From: Holophagae bacterium
GTDB taxonomy: Bacteria; Acidobacteriota; Thermoanaerobaculia; Thermoanaerobaculales; Sulfomarinibacteraceae
Length of the DNA: 13,569 nucleotides
Assembly: GCA_030609785.1 (NCBI GenBank)
Contig: JAUWTC010000020.1
Span: forward strand, 1 to 13,569
Direction: 5' to 3'
The notes under the pieces are model-generated. The model was given only the letters and a program-made list of their open reading frames with translations. It did not search any database and was not told the origin of the DNA. How positions within the stretch are numbered: position 1 is the first letter of the stretch; every line of letters begins with the position of its first letter. A program made the position numbers and the translations under genes. Shown in pieces: positions 1-8,698 of the stretch.

Positions 1-1464
1 CTCTTCATCTGCCTGATGTGTTGCCATGGCGAACTGGCCGGCCTGCGACCTCATTCGCGCCACCTGACGCTCTACTACCTGGCGATCGCCCTGGGCGGTG
101 CAGCAGGAGGAGTTTTCGTCGCAATCATCGCTCCAGCGATTTTTTCAGATATCTGGGAATACCACGTGCTCCTCGCAGCCTGTTATATCTTGGTCCTCTT
201 TTCAGTTGTTCCAGGAGCCGTGAAATGGCTGAAATCGCTGGACGGGCCGAAGCCGCTCCGTCTCGGCCCCATCCTCTCCTGGTCGAGCCTCCTCCTCGTC
301 ACTCTCACTGTCATTATCCTCAACTTTCTTCCCGAGGCCTGGCTCCCTCTCACAGCGAAAGGCGAAGCCATCGAAAGAGTGGATCTGCTGTTTTGGATCT
401 GCGGAGGCGTCGTCCTGTTCATCTCGTCGATGCTGATCCTGTATCTATCCGGTTTCAAGAAATGTGAGCACGACACCAGCGGGGACTCCCTGCTGGGGAA
501 ACGCCTCTTGACAGTCGTCTTCATCGCTGGTTACTTCAGTGCGATCCCGATTCTTGGCGCGCTCTGCTGGGACATTCTCCGGGGACAGGACGATCTCGTT
601 GTCAGGGAACGAAATTTCTACGGCATGCTGAAGGTCGTTGAATACGGAACCGGCATGTCACACAATTACACGCTCAAGCACGGTCGGATTGTGCACGGTC
701 ATCAATATACGAGCGCCAATGTGCGCCCCCTGCCGACTTCGTATTACGGGCCCAGAAGTGGGCTCGGGATCGCCATCCGGCGTCACCCGGAGCGCCGTAC
801 ACCAGGAAGGCAATTTCGGGTCGGCGTAGTCGGCCTCGGCGTCGGAACCACTGCCGCCTACGCGAACTCCACGATTCTGGGAACAGTGGGGAAGGCGCCC
901 TACATCGCTCCTCGCCCGAGGAGTGTCGGCGATTACTTCGCACTTTATGAGATCAATCCGCTGATCGAGGTCTGGTCCGAAAAGTATTTCACGTATCTGG
1001 AAGATGCCAGAAATCGTGGCGCCACCATCAAGCGCTTTTCCGGCGATGCCCGAATCGTCATGGAACGTCAACTCAGACGAGAACAGCCACAGAGGTTTGA
1101 CGTCTTGGCCGTGGACGCGTTCAGCAGCGATGCCATCCCCATTCACCTCCTCACGAAGGAATGTTTCAAGGTCTATTGGGAGCACCTCGACGAGGATGGA
1201 ATCCTGGCAATCCATGTCAGTAGTCGCCACCTCGGCCTTGCTCCCGTCGTTGTCCGTCTGGCAGAAGACATGGGGAAGGCCTTCCTGCTGGTCAATAGCG
1301 AGGAAAATTCCTCGGTCGGGGTGGACTTGAGCAGCTGGGTCGTGGTGACCAACAACGAGCAATTTTTGAATGATGCCGAAGTCAGAGCTTCGAGGTTCTT
1401 TGCTCCCCGACCCGGGCCACTTTGGACCGATGACTACAGCAGCATCATTCCATTGCTCAGGTAG
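1..1464 (+). CDS. Membrane-anchored spermidine-synthase-like protein, 3' part of gene
   Basis: The reading frame is open from base 1, so the gene starts upstream; the ATG at 16 lies inside a conserved membrane stretch and is unlikely to be the start. The 487 visible codons hold about five hydrophobic segments (codons ~25-190), then a soluble Rossmann-type domain. That domain has motif I GLGVGTTAAY (codons 278-287), an acidic beta-strand end YEINP (codons 316-320), GDAR (near 347) and VDAFSSDAIP (371-380). These are the landmarks of the spermidine synthase/methyltransferase fold as seen in proteins with an N-terminal membrane domain (COG4262-like). The family is presumed to use an S-adenosylmethionine-type nucleotide, but its substrate is generally unknown, and polyamine synthesis is not shown here. 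About 22 residues (codons 288-309) separate motif I from GDYFALYEINP, which looks longer than usual. The fold assignment is firm and the reaction is not. The gene converges on the next gene, which belongs to the same superfamily. Confidence 0.85.
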   Translation, partial: LFICLMCCHGELAGLRPHSRHLTLYYLAIALGGAAGGVFVAIIAPAIFSDIWEYHVLLAACYILVLFSVVPGAVKWLKSLDGPKPLRLGPILSWSSLLLVTLTVIILNFLPEAWLPLTAKGEAIERVDLLFWICGGVVLFISSMLILYLSGFKKCEHDTSGDSLLGKRLLTVVFIAGYFSAIPILGALCWDILRGQDDLVVRERNFYGMLKVVEYGTGMSHNYTLKHGRIVHGHQYTSANVRPLPTSYYGPRSGLGIAIRRHPERRTPGRQFRVGVVGLGVGTTAAYANSTILGTVGKAPYIAPRPRSVGDYFALYEINPLIEVWSEKYFTYLEDARNRGATIKRFSGDARIVMERQLRREQPQRFDVLAVDAFSSDAIPIHLLTKECFKVYWEHLDEDGILAIHVSSRHLGLAPVVVRLAEDMGKAFLLVNSEENSSVGVDLSSWVVVTNNEQFLNDAEVRASRFFAPRPGPLWTDDYSSIIPLLR

Positions 1465-1478
1465 GTGGCGGCGCCACC
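1464..1478. terminator. Stem-loop between convergent genes, possible terminator
   Basis: GGTGGC-GGC-GCCACC forms a perfect 6-bp GC stem with a 3-nt loop directly at the stop codon of the plus-strand gene. It lies about 50 bp past the stop of the minus-strand gene at 1526, so it could serve both. There is no clean T-run on either side, only scattered T-rich bases on the plus side. The hairpin is seen in the sequence; its terminator role is a guess. Confidence 0.35.
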
Positions 1479-1525
1479 CTTCACGACTTCACAACTTTGT
1501 TTCCGACCCCAGGATAGACGATTTC

Positions 1526-3916
1526 CTACACCCCCGGGATGGTGTGCGATCGTACCGCTTTCAGGGTTTTCTGAAGGGCTTGGTCTCGAATTGCCGCAGC
1601 CTCCTCGAAGGGAACGGGGGCGTTGGCAAAAGGATCAGTCCGGGTTCTGACGGCGACGAGGAGCGCGAGGTTGTTGTACCAGGTGCCCGTGCGGTCGAGG
1701 GTCTGGCCCGCCATGTACTCGACGAAGGGTAGATCGTCGATGTGGGGTTCGGTCTCGGCGACCAGGGCGGCGACCTCACGAGGTCCGAGCAGGAGATTGG
1801 CCTCAAGGTCGGCAGCGGACCTTATGCCGCCGATCCCCAAGCTCTCGGCCAGCTTTGGATCCTCAAGCCTTTCCCAGTCGATGGTGATCGGCCCCGTCTC
1901 GACACGCCCGGTGACGATGGTGAACTCGTTGGGCGTCGTACGGTCGTACCAGACGACGGTCTGGGGGAAGACCTGCTGGAAGGCCGAGAGGATGCGAAGG
2001 AAACTCTCGGTGTCCAACGAATAGACCGGCAGCCACATCGAGGCGACTCCGCCGGGTTTGAGGTGGTCACGGCACATCTGGAAATACTCCAGGGTGTAGA
2101 GCGCGCCGTTACCGGCGAAGACCGGGTGGATCGAGTCCGACAGGATGGCGTCGTATTTCTTGTCGGTCGCCATCAGGTAGTTCCGGCCGTCGTTGAGGAT
2201 GGTACGGACGCGGCTGTCGGCCAGCACGTTGTGATTGATGAAATCGAACCAGTGGTCGGACGCCGTGAGAACCCGGGGTGAGATTTCAACGACATCGATG
2301 CGCTCGACGGGATGCTGGGAGACCGCCCAACACGTGCCGCCGGAACCGAATCCAACGTGGAGGATCTCCCGCGGGTTCTCGACCTGGAGCAGGGGCAGGT
2401 GGCCCTGCAGTTGTTGGACCTTCAACAGGGCGGCGGAGGAACCGGCAACATTGGTGCCGTTGAGTTCAAGTGAGAGCCACCGGGCCTCGGGTTTTCCGTA
2501 TTCCTTGACGATGATCGTCGCACCGATGTCCTCCTCCAGGGCCACCAGAACCTCGGTGTCCGAGATGTCTTCTACCGCCCGTCGCAGGACCCAATCTCGC
2601 GGCAGCATTACGCCAAAGAGAACCACCGTAACCAGTGTGACCGATGCGACCAGGGCGGTCCCCCGAGTCCGCCAAAGGGCGAGCGCGACGACCATGTGGA
2701 TGACGGCCAGCAATAACAGGGTGCGTTGGCACCCGATCAGCGGCACCAGCAGGAAGGGGGCGCCGACGGCGCCGACGATCGCGCCGAGGGTGTTGGCCGT
2801 CGCCACTGCCCCGGCGTGTTGCCCGGGTGATCGTGGCTTCGGGTCTGCAGCGACCGCCAGCGGGAAGGAAGCGCCGAAGAGAACGGTCACAGGGAGAAAA
2901 AGCATGGCGACGGTCAGCAGGAAGGCCGACTGTACCCCGAAGAACGAGTAGCTCAGCTTGAGGGTGGAAGCCAGCCCAGCCAGGATGGACGAAGTGTGGC
3001 CGAGGACCGCCAGCTGAGCCACCAAAGCCAGGGCGGCAGCCGCCTGGGTCAGAGCCAGGGCCCGGATGGGGTTGGTGATGCCTCGGGCAAGAGTCTTGAC
3101 CGCCAGACTGCCGATGCCCAGGCCGAGCAGGTACACGCCCAGCAGGATGGCGAAGGCGTAGACTCTGGACCCCAGGTGGAGAACCAGGATTCGAACCCAG
3201 ACCAACTCGGCAGCCAGAGCGGCGGCGCCCATCAGGGCGACGAGACCGAGGAAAGTGCCGGCGGTACCGTGTCTTTCGAGGACCACGGCTCGCCGTTCCG
3301 GGGCCGTCGGCATGATGGAGCGTTCAGCGGCGACCGACAGGGCCATCACCAGCAGGCACAGGACGGCAGCCGTTGCCAAGGCGCCGCTTTCCCCCAGGTT
3401 CGGCAGGGCCCAGTAGGCGGCAAAAAAGACTCCAGCGGCGGCGCCGAGCGTATTGAGCCCGTAGAGTAATCCTGTCCGCTCGGCCAGCCGGTCGCCCTGA
3501 AGGCGCTCGACGAGGAGCGGCAGGGTCAGGCCCATCAACACGGTCGGTGGCAGGAGAACGATCGTTGCCAGGCCGAAACGTTGGGCGATGCCGAGAGTCA
3601 GTGAAGCGCCCATGTCGTCGCCCAAATGGGAGCCGAGGGCCAATAGGCCGCCCAGGACAGCCGGCGACGCCGCGTAGAAGGCCCCGATGCCACCCTCGGC
3701 GAGGCCGTAGACCAGGATGTGGCGGCGAATCCTCGGGGCGAAGCGCGCTCCGATCGCCGCCCCCAGAGCCATGCCGGCCATCCACACGGTGACCGCGGCC
3801 GAAGCGGCCCAGATCGTATTGCCCAGCACCAGGCCGAGCATGCGCATCCACACCACTTCGCCGATCAGGGCCGTGGCTCCCGAGATGAAGAAGAGAAAGG
3901 GGATCAGTCGTTTCAT
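1526..3916 (-). CDS. Polytopic membrane protein fused to spermidine-synthase-like domain
   Basis: This is a 796-residue protein if the ATG at 3916 is used. That start begins MKRLIPFLFFISGATALIGE, the typical opening of fused transporter-like/spermidine-synthase proteins; an in-frame GTG at 3934 would add six residues. Neither start has a clear ribosome binding site. Residues 1 to ~430 form about a dozen hydrophobic segments, including GEVVWMRMLG near the N-terminus. A soluble domain follows, with motif I LHVGFGSGG (GFGSGG at 522-527), the acidic strand end VVEIS (542-546), NDGR (575-578) and YDAILSDS (588-595). The C-terminus carries DDLPFVEYMAG, a common end motif in this family. The domain should bind an adenosyl-type cofactor; its acceptor is unknown. 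It follows alaX on the same strand by about 40 bp, suggesting co-transcription. Membrane topology differs from the convergent gene at 1-1464, so the two are not simple tandem copies. Confidence 0.9.
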   Translation of the reverse strand: MKRLIPFLFFISGATALIGEVVWMRMLGLVLGNTIWAASAAVTVWMAGMALGAAIGARFAPRIRRHILVYGLAEGGIGAFYAASPAVLGGLLALGSHLGDDMGASLTLGIAQRFGLATIVLLPPTVLMGLTLPLLVERLQGDRLAERTGLLYGLNTLGAAAGVFFAAYWALPNLGESGALATAAVLCLLVMALSVAAERSIMPTAPERRAVVLERHGTAGTFLGLVALMGAAALAAELVWVRILVLHLGSRVYAFAILLGVYLLGLGIGSLAVKTLARGITNPIRALALTQAAAALALVAQLAVLGHTSSILAGLASTLKLSYSFFGVQSAFLLTVAMLFLPVTVLFGASFPLAVAADPKPRSPGQHAGAVATANTLGAIVGAVGAPFLLVPLIGCQRTLLLLAVIHMVVALALWRTRGTALVASVTLVTVVLFGVMLPRDWVLRRAVEDISDTEVLVALEEDIGATIIVKEYGKPEARWLSLELNGTNVAGSSAALLKVQQLQGHLPLLQVENPREILHVGFGSGGTCWAVSQHPVERIDVVEISPRVLTASDHWFDFINHNVLADSRVRTILNDGRNYLMATDKKYDAILSDSIHPVFAGNGALYTLEYFQMCRDHLKPGGVASMWLPVYSLDTESFLRILSAFQQVFPQTVVWYDRTTPNEFTIVTGRVETGPITIDWERLEDPKLAESLGIGGIRSAADLEANLLLGPREVAALVAETEPHIDDLPFVEYMAGQTLDRTGTWYNNLALLVAVRTRTDPFANAPVPFEEAAAIRDQALQKTLKAVRSHTIPGV

Positions 3917-3955
3917 GTGGTTGAGGCCGATCACCGTCGGCGTCGTAGATGGATT

Positions 3956-5134
3956 CTACACGGTTTCGAGAAGTCCGAGTGCCTCTTTCCGTCGATCGAG
4001 CCGAGTCGCTTTGCCCTGGAAAACTGATCCGCGGCCTCCGCCTCGGCCCCCGAGCACCTCGGCGAGGGCGGGGCCCAGGGCTGAGACCTCGAGGCCGGCA
4101 TCGGGGCCGCCCGTGAGCAGGAACACGCCGTCGTCATCGGCGCCGGCCGTCAGGAGAGCAACGACTTGCGGCGAGTGGATCACGAGGTCTCGGGCGACCG
4201 CCTGCAGAAAGGGCATGTCCCGATCCTCCCAGTGAGCCGCGATCACTGCATGGGTTTCCGACGCCAGCCGGGCAGCCTCAAATCCGGCCAGGTCAGTCAT
4301 CGCGTTCCGGAGCGTCTTCGACAGCGATCGGAGTTGAGCCTCTCGTCGCTCGGCCTCATCGACCAGCTGGTCGTTCGGCGCGTCGAGCGCGTGCCGGAGG
4401 CGAGCCGCACGGGCCTCGTGTTCGGCCAAGAGCCTACGAACCCGTCCGCCCGCGACGAAGAAAACCCGGGTTCCTCCGCGCAATCGTTCGGTTTCCAGCA
4501 GGCAGAGACTGCCCAACTCGGCCGTGGATCTCACGTGGGTCCCCCCGCAGGTATTGAGGTCCAGGCCCTCGATTTCGATCAATCGAATGTCACCGGAGTG
4601 GCCGTCGGGCAAACCGCGGGATCGAACGGCCAACCCGTCGTATTCGTCTCGAGAGACCCTTCGAGCCCTGATCGTCCTCCCGGCCGGAATCTCCGAGTTG
4701 ACTGCCTCTTCAAGCCTTCTGAGTTCGTCGGCGCCCAGGTCAGGTGTGTCGAGCTCGATATCGGACACACGGTCACCGAGGTGGAAGGCCGTCGTCTGCC
4801 AGCCGAAAACATCAGCGGCAACGGCGGTCAGCAGGTGCTGGCCGGTGTGCTGCTGCATGTGGTCATACCGCCGCTCCCAGTCGAGATTCATCTGGGCGGG
4901 TCCAAGATTGACGGGTCTCTCAAGAATGTGTCGGATGACGCCGTCGACCTGTTGAACATCGAGAACTGCCGAGCCGCCAAGCGTGCCTCGATCGCACGGT
5001 TGACCGCCACCTTCGGGGTAGAGAATCGTGTCGGCCGTGACGGCAAAAAAGTGTGATTCCTCCCGGCCGGTCTCCAATATTTCGGTCGCCAGTTCGGTGA
5101 GGTAGGCATCTGTGTCATAGGCTGTGATCGTCAT
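3956..5134 (-). CDS. alaX: AlaX-type alanyl-tRNA editing protein with DHHA1 domain
   Basis: The 392-residue protein matches the editing half of alanyl-tRNA synthetase as a free-standing trans-editing factor, which hydrolyses Ser- or Gly-mischarged tRNA-Ala in the cytoplasm. Visible landmarks are LYPEGGGQPCDRG (38-50), typical of the N-terminal beta-barrel; the zinc-site HTGQH (His96, His100) and CGGTH (Cys196, His200); a helical stretch at ~235-290; and a C-terminal DHHA1 segment with the glycine-rich GGRGGGRG (362-369) before SVFQGK. All four metal ligands are present, so it should be active. There is no aminoacylation domain, and the length fits the long AlaX class. The ATG at 5134 has no good Shine-Dalgarno sequence, but it gives the expected N-terminus. 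It is the first gene of a probable two-gene unit with the downstream membrane/spermidine-synthase fusion and is transcribed divergently from the channel gene. Confidence 0.92.
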   Translation of the reverse strand: MTITAYDTDAYLTELATEILETGREESHFFAVTADTILYPEGGGQPCDRGTLGGSAVLDVQQVDGVIRHILERPVNLGPAQMNLDWERRYDHMQQHTGQHLLTAVAADVFGWQTTAFHLGDRVSDIELDTPDLGADELRRLEEAVNSEIPAGRTIRARRVSRDEYDGLAVRSRGLPDGHSGDIRLIEIEGLDLNTCGGTHVRSTAELGSLCLLETERLRGGTRVFFVAGGRVRRLLAEHEARAARLRHALDAPNDQLVDEAERREAQLRSLSKTLRNAMTDLAGFEAARLASETHAVIAAHWEDRDMPFLQAVARDLVIHSPQVVALLTAGADDDGVFLLTGGPDAGLEVSALGPALAEVLGGRGGGRGSVFQGKATRLDRRKEALGLLETV

Positions 5135-5243
5135 GATTGCAGTTTAACGGGTCGATGCGTCGTCGTGAGATGCTGTTGGATGCAGGGAACAGGGGCGGTG
5201 GGGGTCAATCGACCTTGGTGTTGTGCTGCGCTACTCTTTCAAT
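5135..5243. promoter_or_regulatory. Divergent intergenic region between alaX and the channel gene
   Basis: This 109-bp stretch must hold the promoters of both divergent genes. On the minus strand TTGACC (near 5203-5208) could be a -35 element, but no convincing -10 lies at the right distance; TAAACT close to the alaX start is a weak candidate. On the plus strand I see no convincing sigma-70 pair. The channel gene start has no Shine-Dalgarno sequence. No repeat or clear palindrome was seen. Confidence 0.35.
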
Positions 5244-8200
5244 ATGCAAAATATCTTCAGTCTTTTCCTGGCCGTCGTATTGTGTGTTCCAGCGTTTGCT
5301 GGAGCGCAGACGAAAAGCACTGCCGACAGCCGTGTCGACATCAAGGAGGTTCGGCAGTCACGCCGGCTGGTTGCAGACAACGTGGCGATCGATGAATCGG
5401 TGCGGCTCCGAGTAGTGGGTCTCTACGACCAGGCCGTCAGCCTGCTCGAAGCCGCTGCGACCCACGAAGCTGAAGCCGTTGCATTCGATCGGGAGCGTGC
5501 GGGCATTGCACGATTGACCGATGCACTCAGCGAGAGGCTCGCAAAGCCGGAACGACCGCCCCACGGGGTTTTGCCCGAGGACGCAAGCGCAGAGCAGGTT
5601 GAGGACGCCCTCGCCCGAGCACGGTCGGGGCTCGCCGCCAGCCGGTCCGAACTCCGCAATGTCGAACACCTCGGCGAAGAGCGGGCCACCTTCAGGAGTA
5701 ATGTATCGAAACGTCTTGGCGCCTTGGACCAGGAACGCGTGGTTCTAGCCGATGATCTTCGGTCCGTAAACCAGATGGATGCCCATCCCGAGATCAAAAA
5801 AGCCGAGCGGTTGCTGATTTCGGTGCGGGGCCAGGCGGCAGGGTCCGAGATCACGGAGCTTCGTGCATCCCTGGCCCTGATCGAGGAACGCGGTACGTTG
5901 ATTCCGCTCGAGGTGGATATCGCCCAGCGGCGGGTGGCGGCGAGCGAGCAGTTGGTTTCTCAACTCGAAGATCAGGCATATCAGGTTGGCAGGCGGGAGA
6001 ATACGGCCGCCTTTGCGAGCATTCGGCTGCAGTGCAAGGAGGCATTCGAACAGGTTCCTGAACTCGAGAAAATCGCCTCCGAAACGGAAAAACTCGCCGA
6101 GTATCTCTTTGGAGCCAAAGGCATTTTGGCCCTGAGCGAAAGGAATACCAAGGGCCTGACGACCACCCGAATGAACCTGGACGATCTCAATCGTATCGGC
6201 GAGCTGACGCGACGCAAGTATGCCGCCCACGGTCAAGGCGGCAGCATTACGCGCTGGTGGCCCGAGATTCCGGATGATTTCCCGCAACCCGGCGCCGCCA
6301 GGTCAGCGGTCATTCGCCTCGAGCATCGTGTGCCGGAGGTTGAACACCAGTTGATCCTCTTCGAAGAACAACGCGCCGGCGCCCGTGATCTTGCCCGTCG
6401 TACGTGGGGAAACCTGGCTGGGGTCTACGGAGAGGACCTCGATCCCGAGGTCCAGCGGATCACCAGCAATCTTCTCCGCGAACGCCGCGATCTGCTCGAT
6501 CGTCTTGTGCAACAGTGCGGGCGATATTCGAACGAGTTGGTTGAACACCTGACTGTTTCCAGCTACCTCAGTGGCGAGATCAACCGTGTCGAAAAGATCC
6601 TCTTTTCCCACATTCTGTGGTATCGAAGCGTTCCCAAGCCCCTCATCCCACGATTCGGCGACCTCAAGAATGCGATGCTCTGGGTGTTTGGTATCGACTC
6701 AGGGCCCTCGAGGGAAAGTGGCGAAGGCAGAGGTCACATCCAGATCCTGCCCCGTGATCTCATTTTTGCCCTCCTGCTCGCCCTTTTGGCGCTCTCCCGC
6801 CATCGGTTGCGCTCCAGATTGAATGCACTCGCAGACAAGATTCGGGACCCCGAGCGGAGCGCTTTCCGACACACCGTTGATGCGCTGGTCATGACGCTAC
6901 TTCTGGCGGCGCCTGCGCCTCTCATTCTGTACCTGGGCAGCACGATCTTGGCGCGCGGTGACGTGTCGACCTACGTCGCTTCCGCTGCTCAGGCTTTGAC
7001 GTATGTCGCGATGACTGCGGGATTCATGGAGCTGACTCGTCAGCTTTTCGCCCCCGACGGGTTTACCGAAGCCCATCTTGGATGGCCGGCCTTCGTCACC
7101 CGAGGGATTTACCGTGGCCTCTTGTGGCCGCAGCTGGTTGCGTTGCCGCTGCTCTATGTTGCCCTGCAATTGGTCACGGCCGGTGTGCAACTCAATTCTC
7201 CGCCTTACCTGCAGGTGCACAACAACTCGTTGGGGCGTGTGGCCTTTGTCGTTGCGGTCACAATTCTGGGTCTGGCGATCCTGGCCAGGATTCGGCCGGT
7301 ACGCGCAAAAGAGGAAGGCGAGAGGCCCCGCGGGGCATTCGCCCCCAAACACTGGGCGCGGTACGCCTTCCCGGCCGCAGGCTTGTACGCCTTGCCGATC
7401 GTTCTCTTCGCTGCGATCGTGCCGGCGATCCTTGCGGTTTTTGGTTATTACGTCACCGGTCTGTTGCTCGCATATCAGATGCTGCGTACGTTGTGGTTGG
7501 CGGTCGGACTCTTGATTGTTGGGGGGCTTCTTTACCGTTGGCGGCGGGCCGGTCGACCGGAACCGAGTGAAGGAGCAGAGGTAGTTGGGGGCGTGGACCA
7601 TGCTGCTGATGCCCAGGTCCGCCAGCTCTTCCGTTTTGTCTTGATTCTGGTGGCGGCCTTCGGACTTTTCTCGATCTGGTCAGAGGCGTTGCCGATGCTT
7701 GAAGCCTTGAAGAGGGTCCAGATTTTTCCGCGTGTCATGGTCATCGCCAGCGACCAGACCCTGGGTTTTCAGTCGGCTTCATCGCCGGCAGCGAAACGTC
7801 CGGTCGAAGAATCGAAATCGGCCGAGCCTGTGCCGGCTGCTGACGATGGCGCCGCATATCTCGGTTTCCCGGCTGAGGCGGAAACTGCCGCGGTCGAAAG
7901 CACTCCCTTGACCCTCTGGTCTCTGCTCGAAGCCCTGATCGCGGCTATCATCGTCCTTGTTCTTGCCAAGAATATTCCGGGGCTCTTCGAGCTCATGATG
8001 CGCCGGCGCACGCGACTCGACAGCGGCGCTCGTATTGCTTTCAGCACCCTGGTTCGGTACACCATCACGATCATTGGCGCTGTGGTGGTCTTCGGTCTGC
8101 TCGGTATCACCTGGTCAAATGTCCAGTGGCTGGCTGCCGCCCTGACCTTTGGGCTGGGCTTCGGTCTGCAGGAAATCGTTGCCAACTTCGTCTCAGGCTT

Positions 8201-8693
8201 GATCCTTCTGGCCGAAAGGCCGATTCGAGTGGGTGACGTCGTCACAGTCGGCAACCTCATGGGCAAGGTGACGCGCATTCAGATCCGTGCCACAACGATC
8301 ACCCTGTGGGACCGCAGCGAGATGATCGTGCCGAACAAGGAGTTCATCACCACCAAGCTGGTCAACTGGACCCTGTCCGACTCAAAACGCCGTATCGAGA
8401 TCCCGGTCAGGGTCACCTACGGCACCGATCTCGAGTTGGTCAAACAGACAATGGTCGAAGTCGCGTTCGAGCACCCCAACGTGCTCGACGAGCCGGCGCC
8501 GCACGTACTGCTGCTCAACTTTGGTGACGACGCGGTCCAACTCGAGCTGCGTTTTATCGTCGAGTTCGGCAAGGGCCTTGCCACCAAGGATGAGGTGCAG
8601 ATGTCAATCGACCGGGCCTTCCGGGAAAAAGGCATCGGGTTTGCCTTGCCGCAGTTGACAGTCAGCCTGCCCGAGGGGAAAACTGCAGAGTAG
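5244..8693 (+). CDS. Large MscS-family mechanosensitive channel, MscK/KefA-like
   Basis: Starting at the ATG at 5244 gives 1149 residues with a clean signal peptide (MQNIFSLFLAVV..., ending near residue 20 at AFAGA). An in-frame GTG at 5223 would put seven extra residues before it and is less likely. Residues ~25-500 are charged, helical and coiled-coil-like, as in the periplasmic domain of MscK and MscM. About ten or eleven hydrophobic segments follow (from ~504). The MscS core has LAAALTFGLGFGLQEIVANF (ending near 982), then the beta-domain motif ERPIRVGDVV and the conserved IRATTITLWDRSEMIVPN, ending in the alpha/beta cytoplasmic cage. The length is close to that of E. coli MscK (about 1120). 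The role is release of solutes on hypo-osmotic shock, in the inner membrane. A low-complexity Ala/Pro/Glu/Ser-rich stretch (residues ~834-887) before the channel core looks like an insertion in a periplasmic loop. Its stop lies 5 bp from the stop of the next, convergent gene. Confidence 0.93.
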   Translation: MQNIFSLFLAVVLCVPAFAGAQTKSTADSRVDIKEVRQSRRLVADNVAIDESVRLRVVGLYDQAVSLLEAAATHEAEAVAFDRERAGIARLTDALSERLAKPERPPHGVLPEDASAEQVEDALARARSGLAASRSELRNVEHLGEERATFRSNVSKRLGALDQERVVLADDLRSVNQMDAHPEIKKAERLLISVRGQAAGSEITELRASLALIEERGTLIPLEVDIAQRRVAASEQLVSQLEDQAYQVGRRENTAAFASIRLQCKEAFEQVPELEKIASETEKLAEYLFGAKGILALSERNTKGLTTTRMNLDDLNRIGELTRRKYAAHGQGGSITRWWPEIPDDFPQPGAARSAVIRLEHRVPEVEHQLILFEEQRAGARDLARRTWGNLAGVYGEDLDPEVQRITSNLLRERRDLLDRLVQQCGRYSNELVEHLTVSSYLSGEINRVEKILFSHILWYRSVPKPLIPRFGDLKNAMLWVFGIDSGPSRESGEGRGHIQILPRDLIFALLLALLALSRHRLRSRLNALADKIRDPERSAFRHTVDALVMTLLLAAPAPLILYLGSTILARGDVSTYVASAAQALTYVAMTAGFMELTRQLFAPDGFTEAHLGWPAFVTRGIYRGLLWPQLVALPLLYVALQLVTAGVQLNSPPYLQVHNNSLGRVAFVVAVTILGLAILARIRPVRAKEEGERPRGAFAPKHWARYAFPAAGLYALPIVLFAAIVPAILAVFGYYVTGLLLAYQMLRTLWLAVGLLIVGGLLYRWRRAGRPEPSEGAEVVGGVDHAADAQVRQLFRFVLILVAAFGLFSIWSEALPMLEALKRVQIFPRVMVIASDQTLGFQSASSPAAKRPVEESKSAEPVPAADDGAAYLGFPAEAETAAVESTPLTLWSLLEALIAAIIVLVLAKNIPGLFELMMRRRTRLDSGARIAFSTLVRYTITIIGAVVVFGLLGITWSNVQWLAAALTFGLGFGLQEIVANFVSGLILLAERPIRVGDVVTVGNLMGKVTRIQIRATTITLWDRSEMIVPNKEFITTKLVNWTLSDSKRRIEIPVRVTYGTDLELVKQTMVEVAFEHPNVLDEPAPHVLLLNFGDDAVQLELRFIVEFGKGLATKDEVQMSIDRAFREKGIGFALPQLTVSLPEGKTAE

Positions 8694-8698
8694 CTGGA

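Noticed and set aside
658..1362. Open frame of 234 codons on the minus strand opposite the left spermidine-synthase-like gene
   Set aside because: The plus-strand frame has the conserved cofactor motifs across these bases; the other is a shadow.
4166..5056. Open frame of 296 codons on the plus strand opposite alaX
   Set aside because: The minus strand carries all catalytic motifs of AlaX over the same bases; the plus frame is a high-GC shadow.
6897..7601. Open frame of 234 codons on the minus strand opposite the channel gene
   Set aside because: Its product is Arg/Gln-rich without domain features and lies within the well-supported membrane part of the channel gene.
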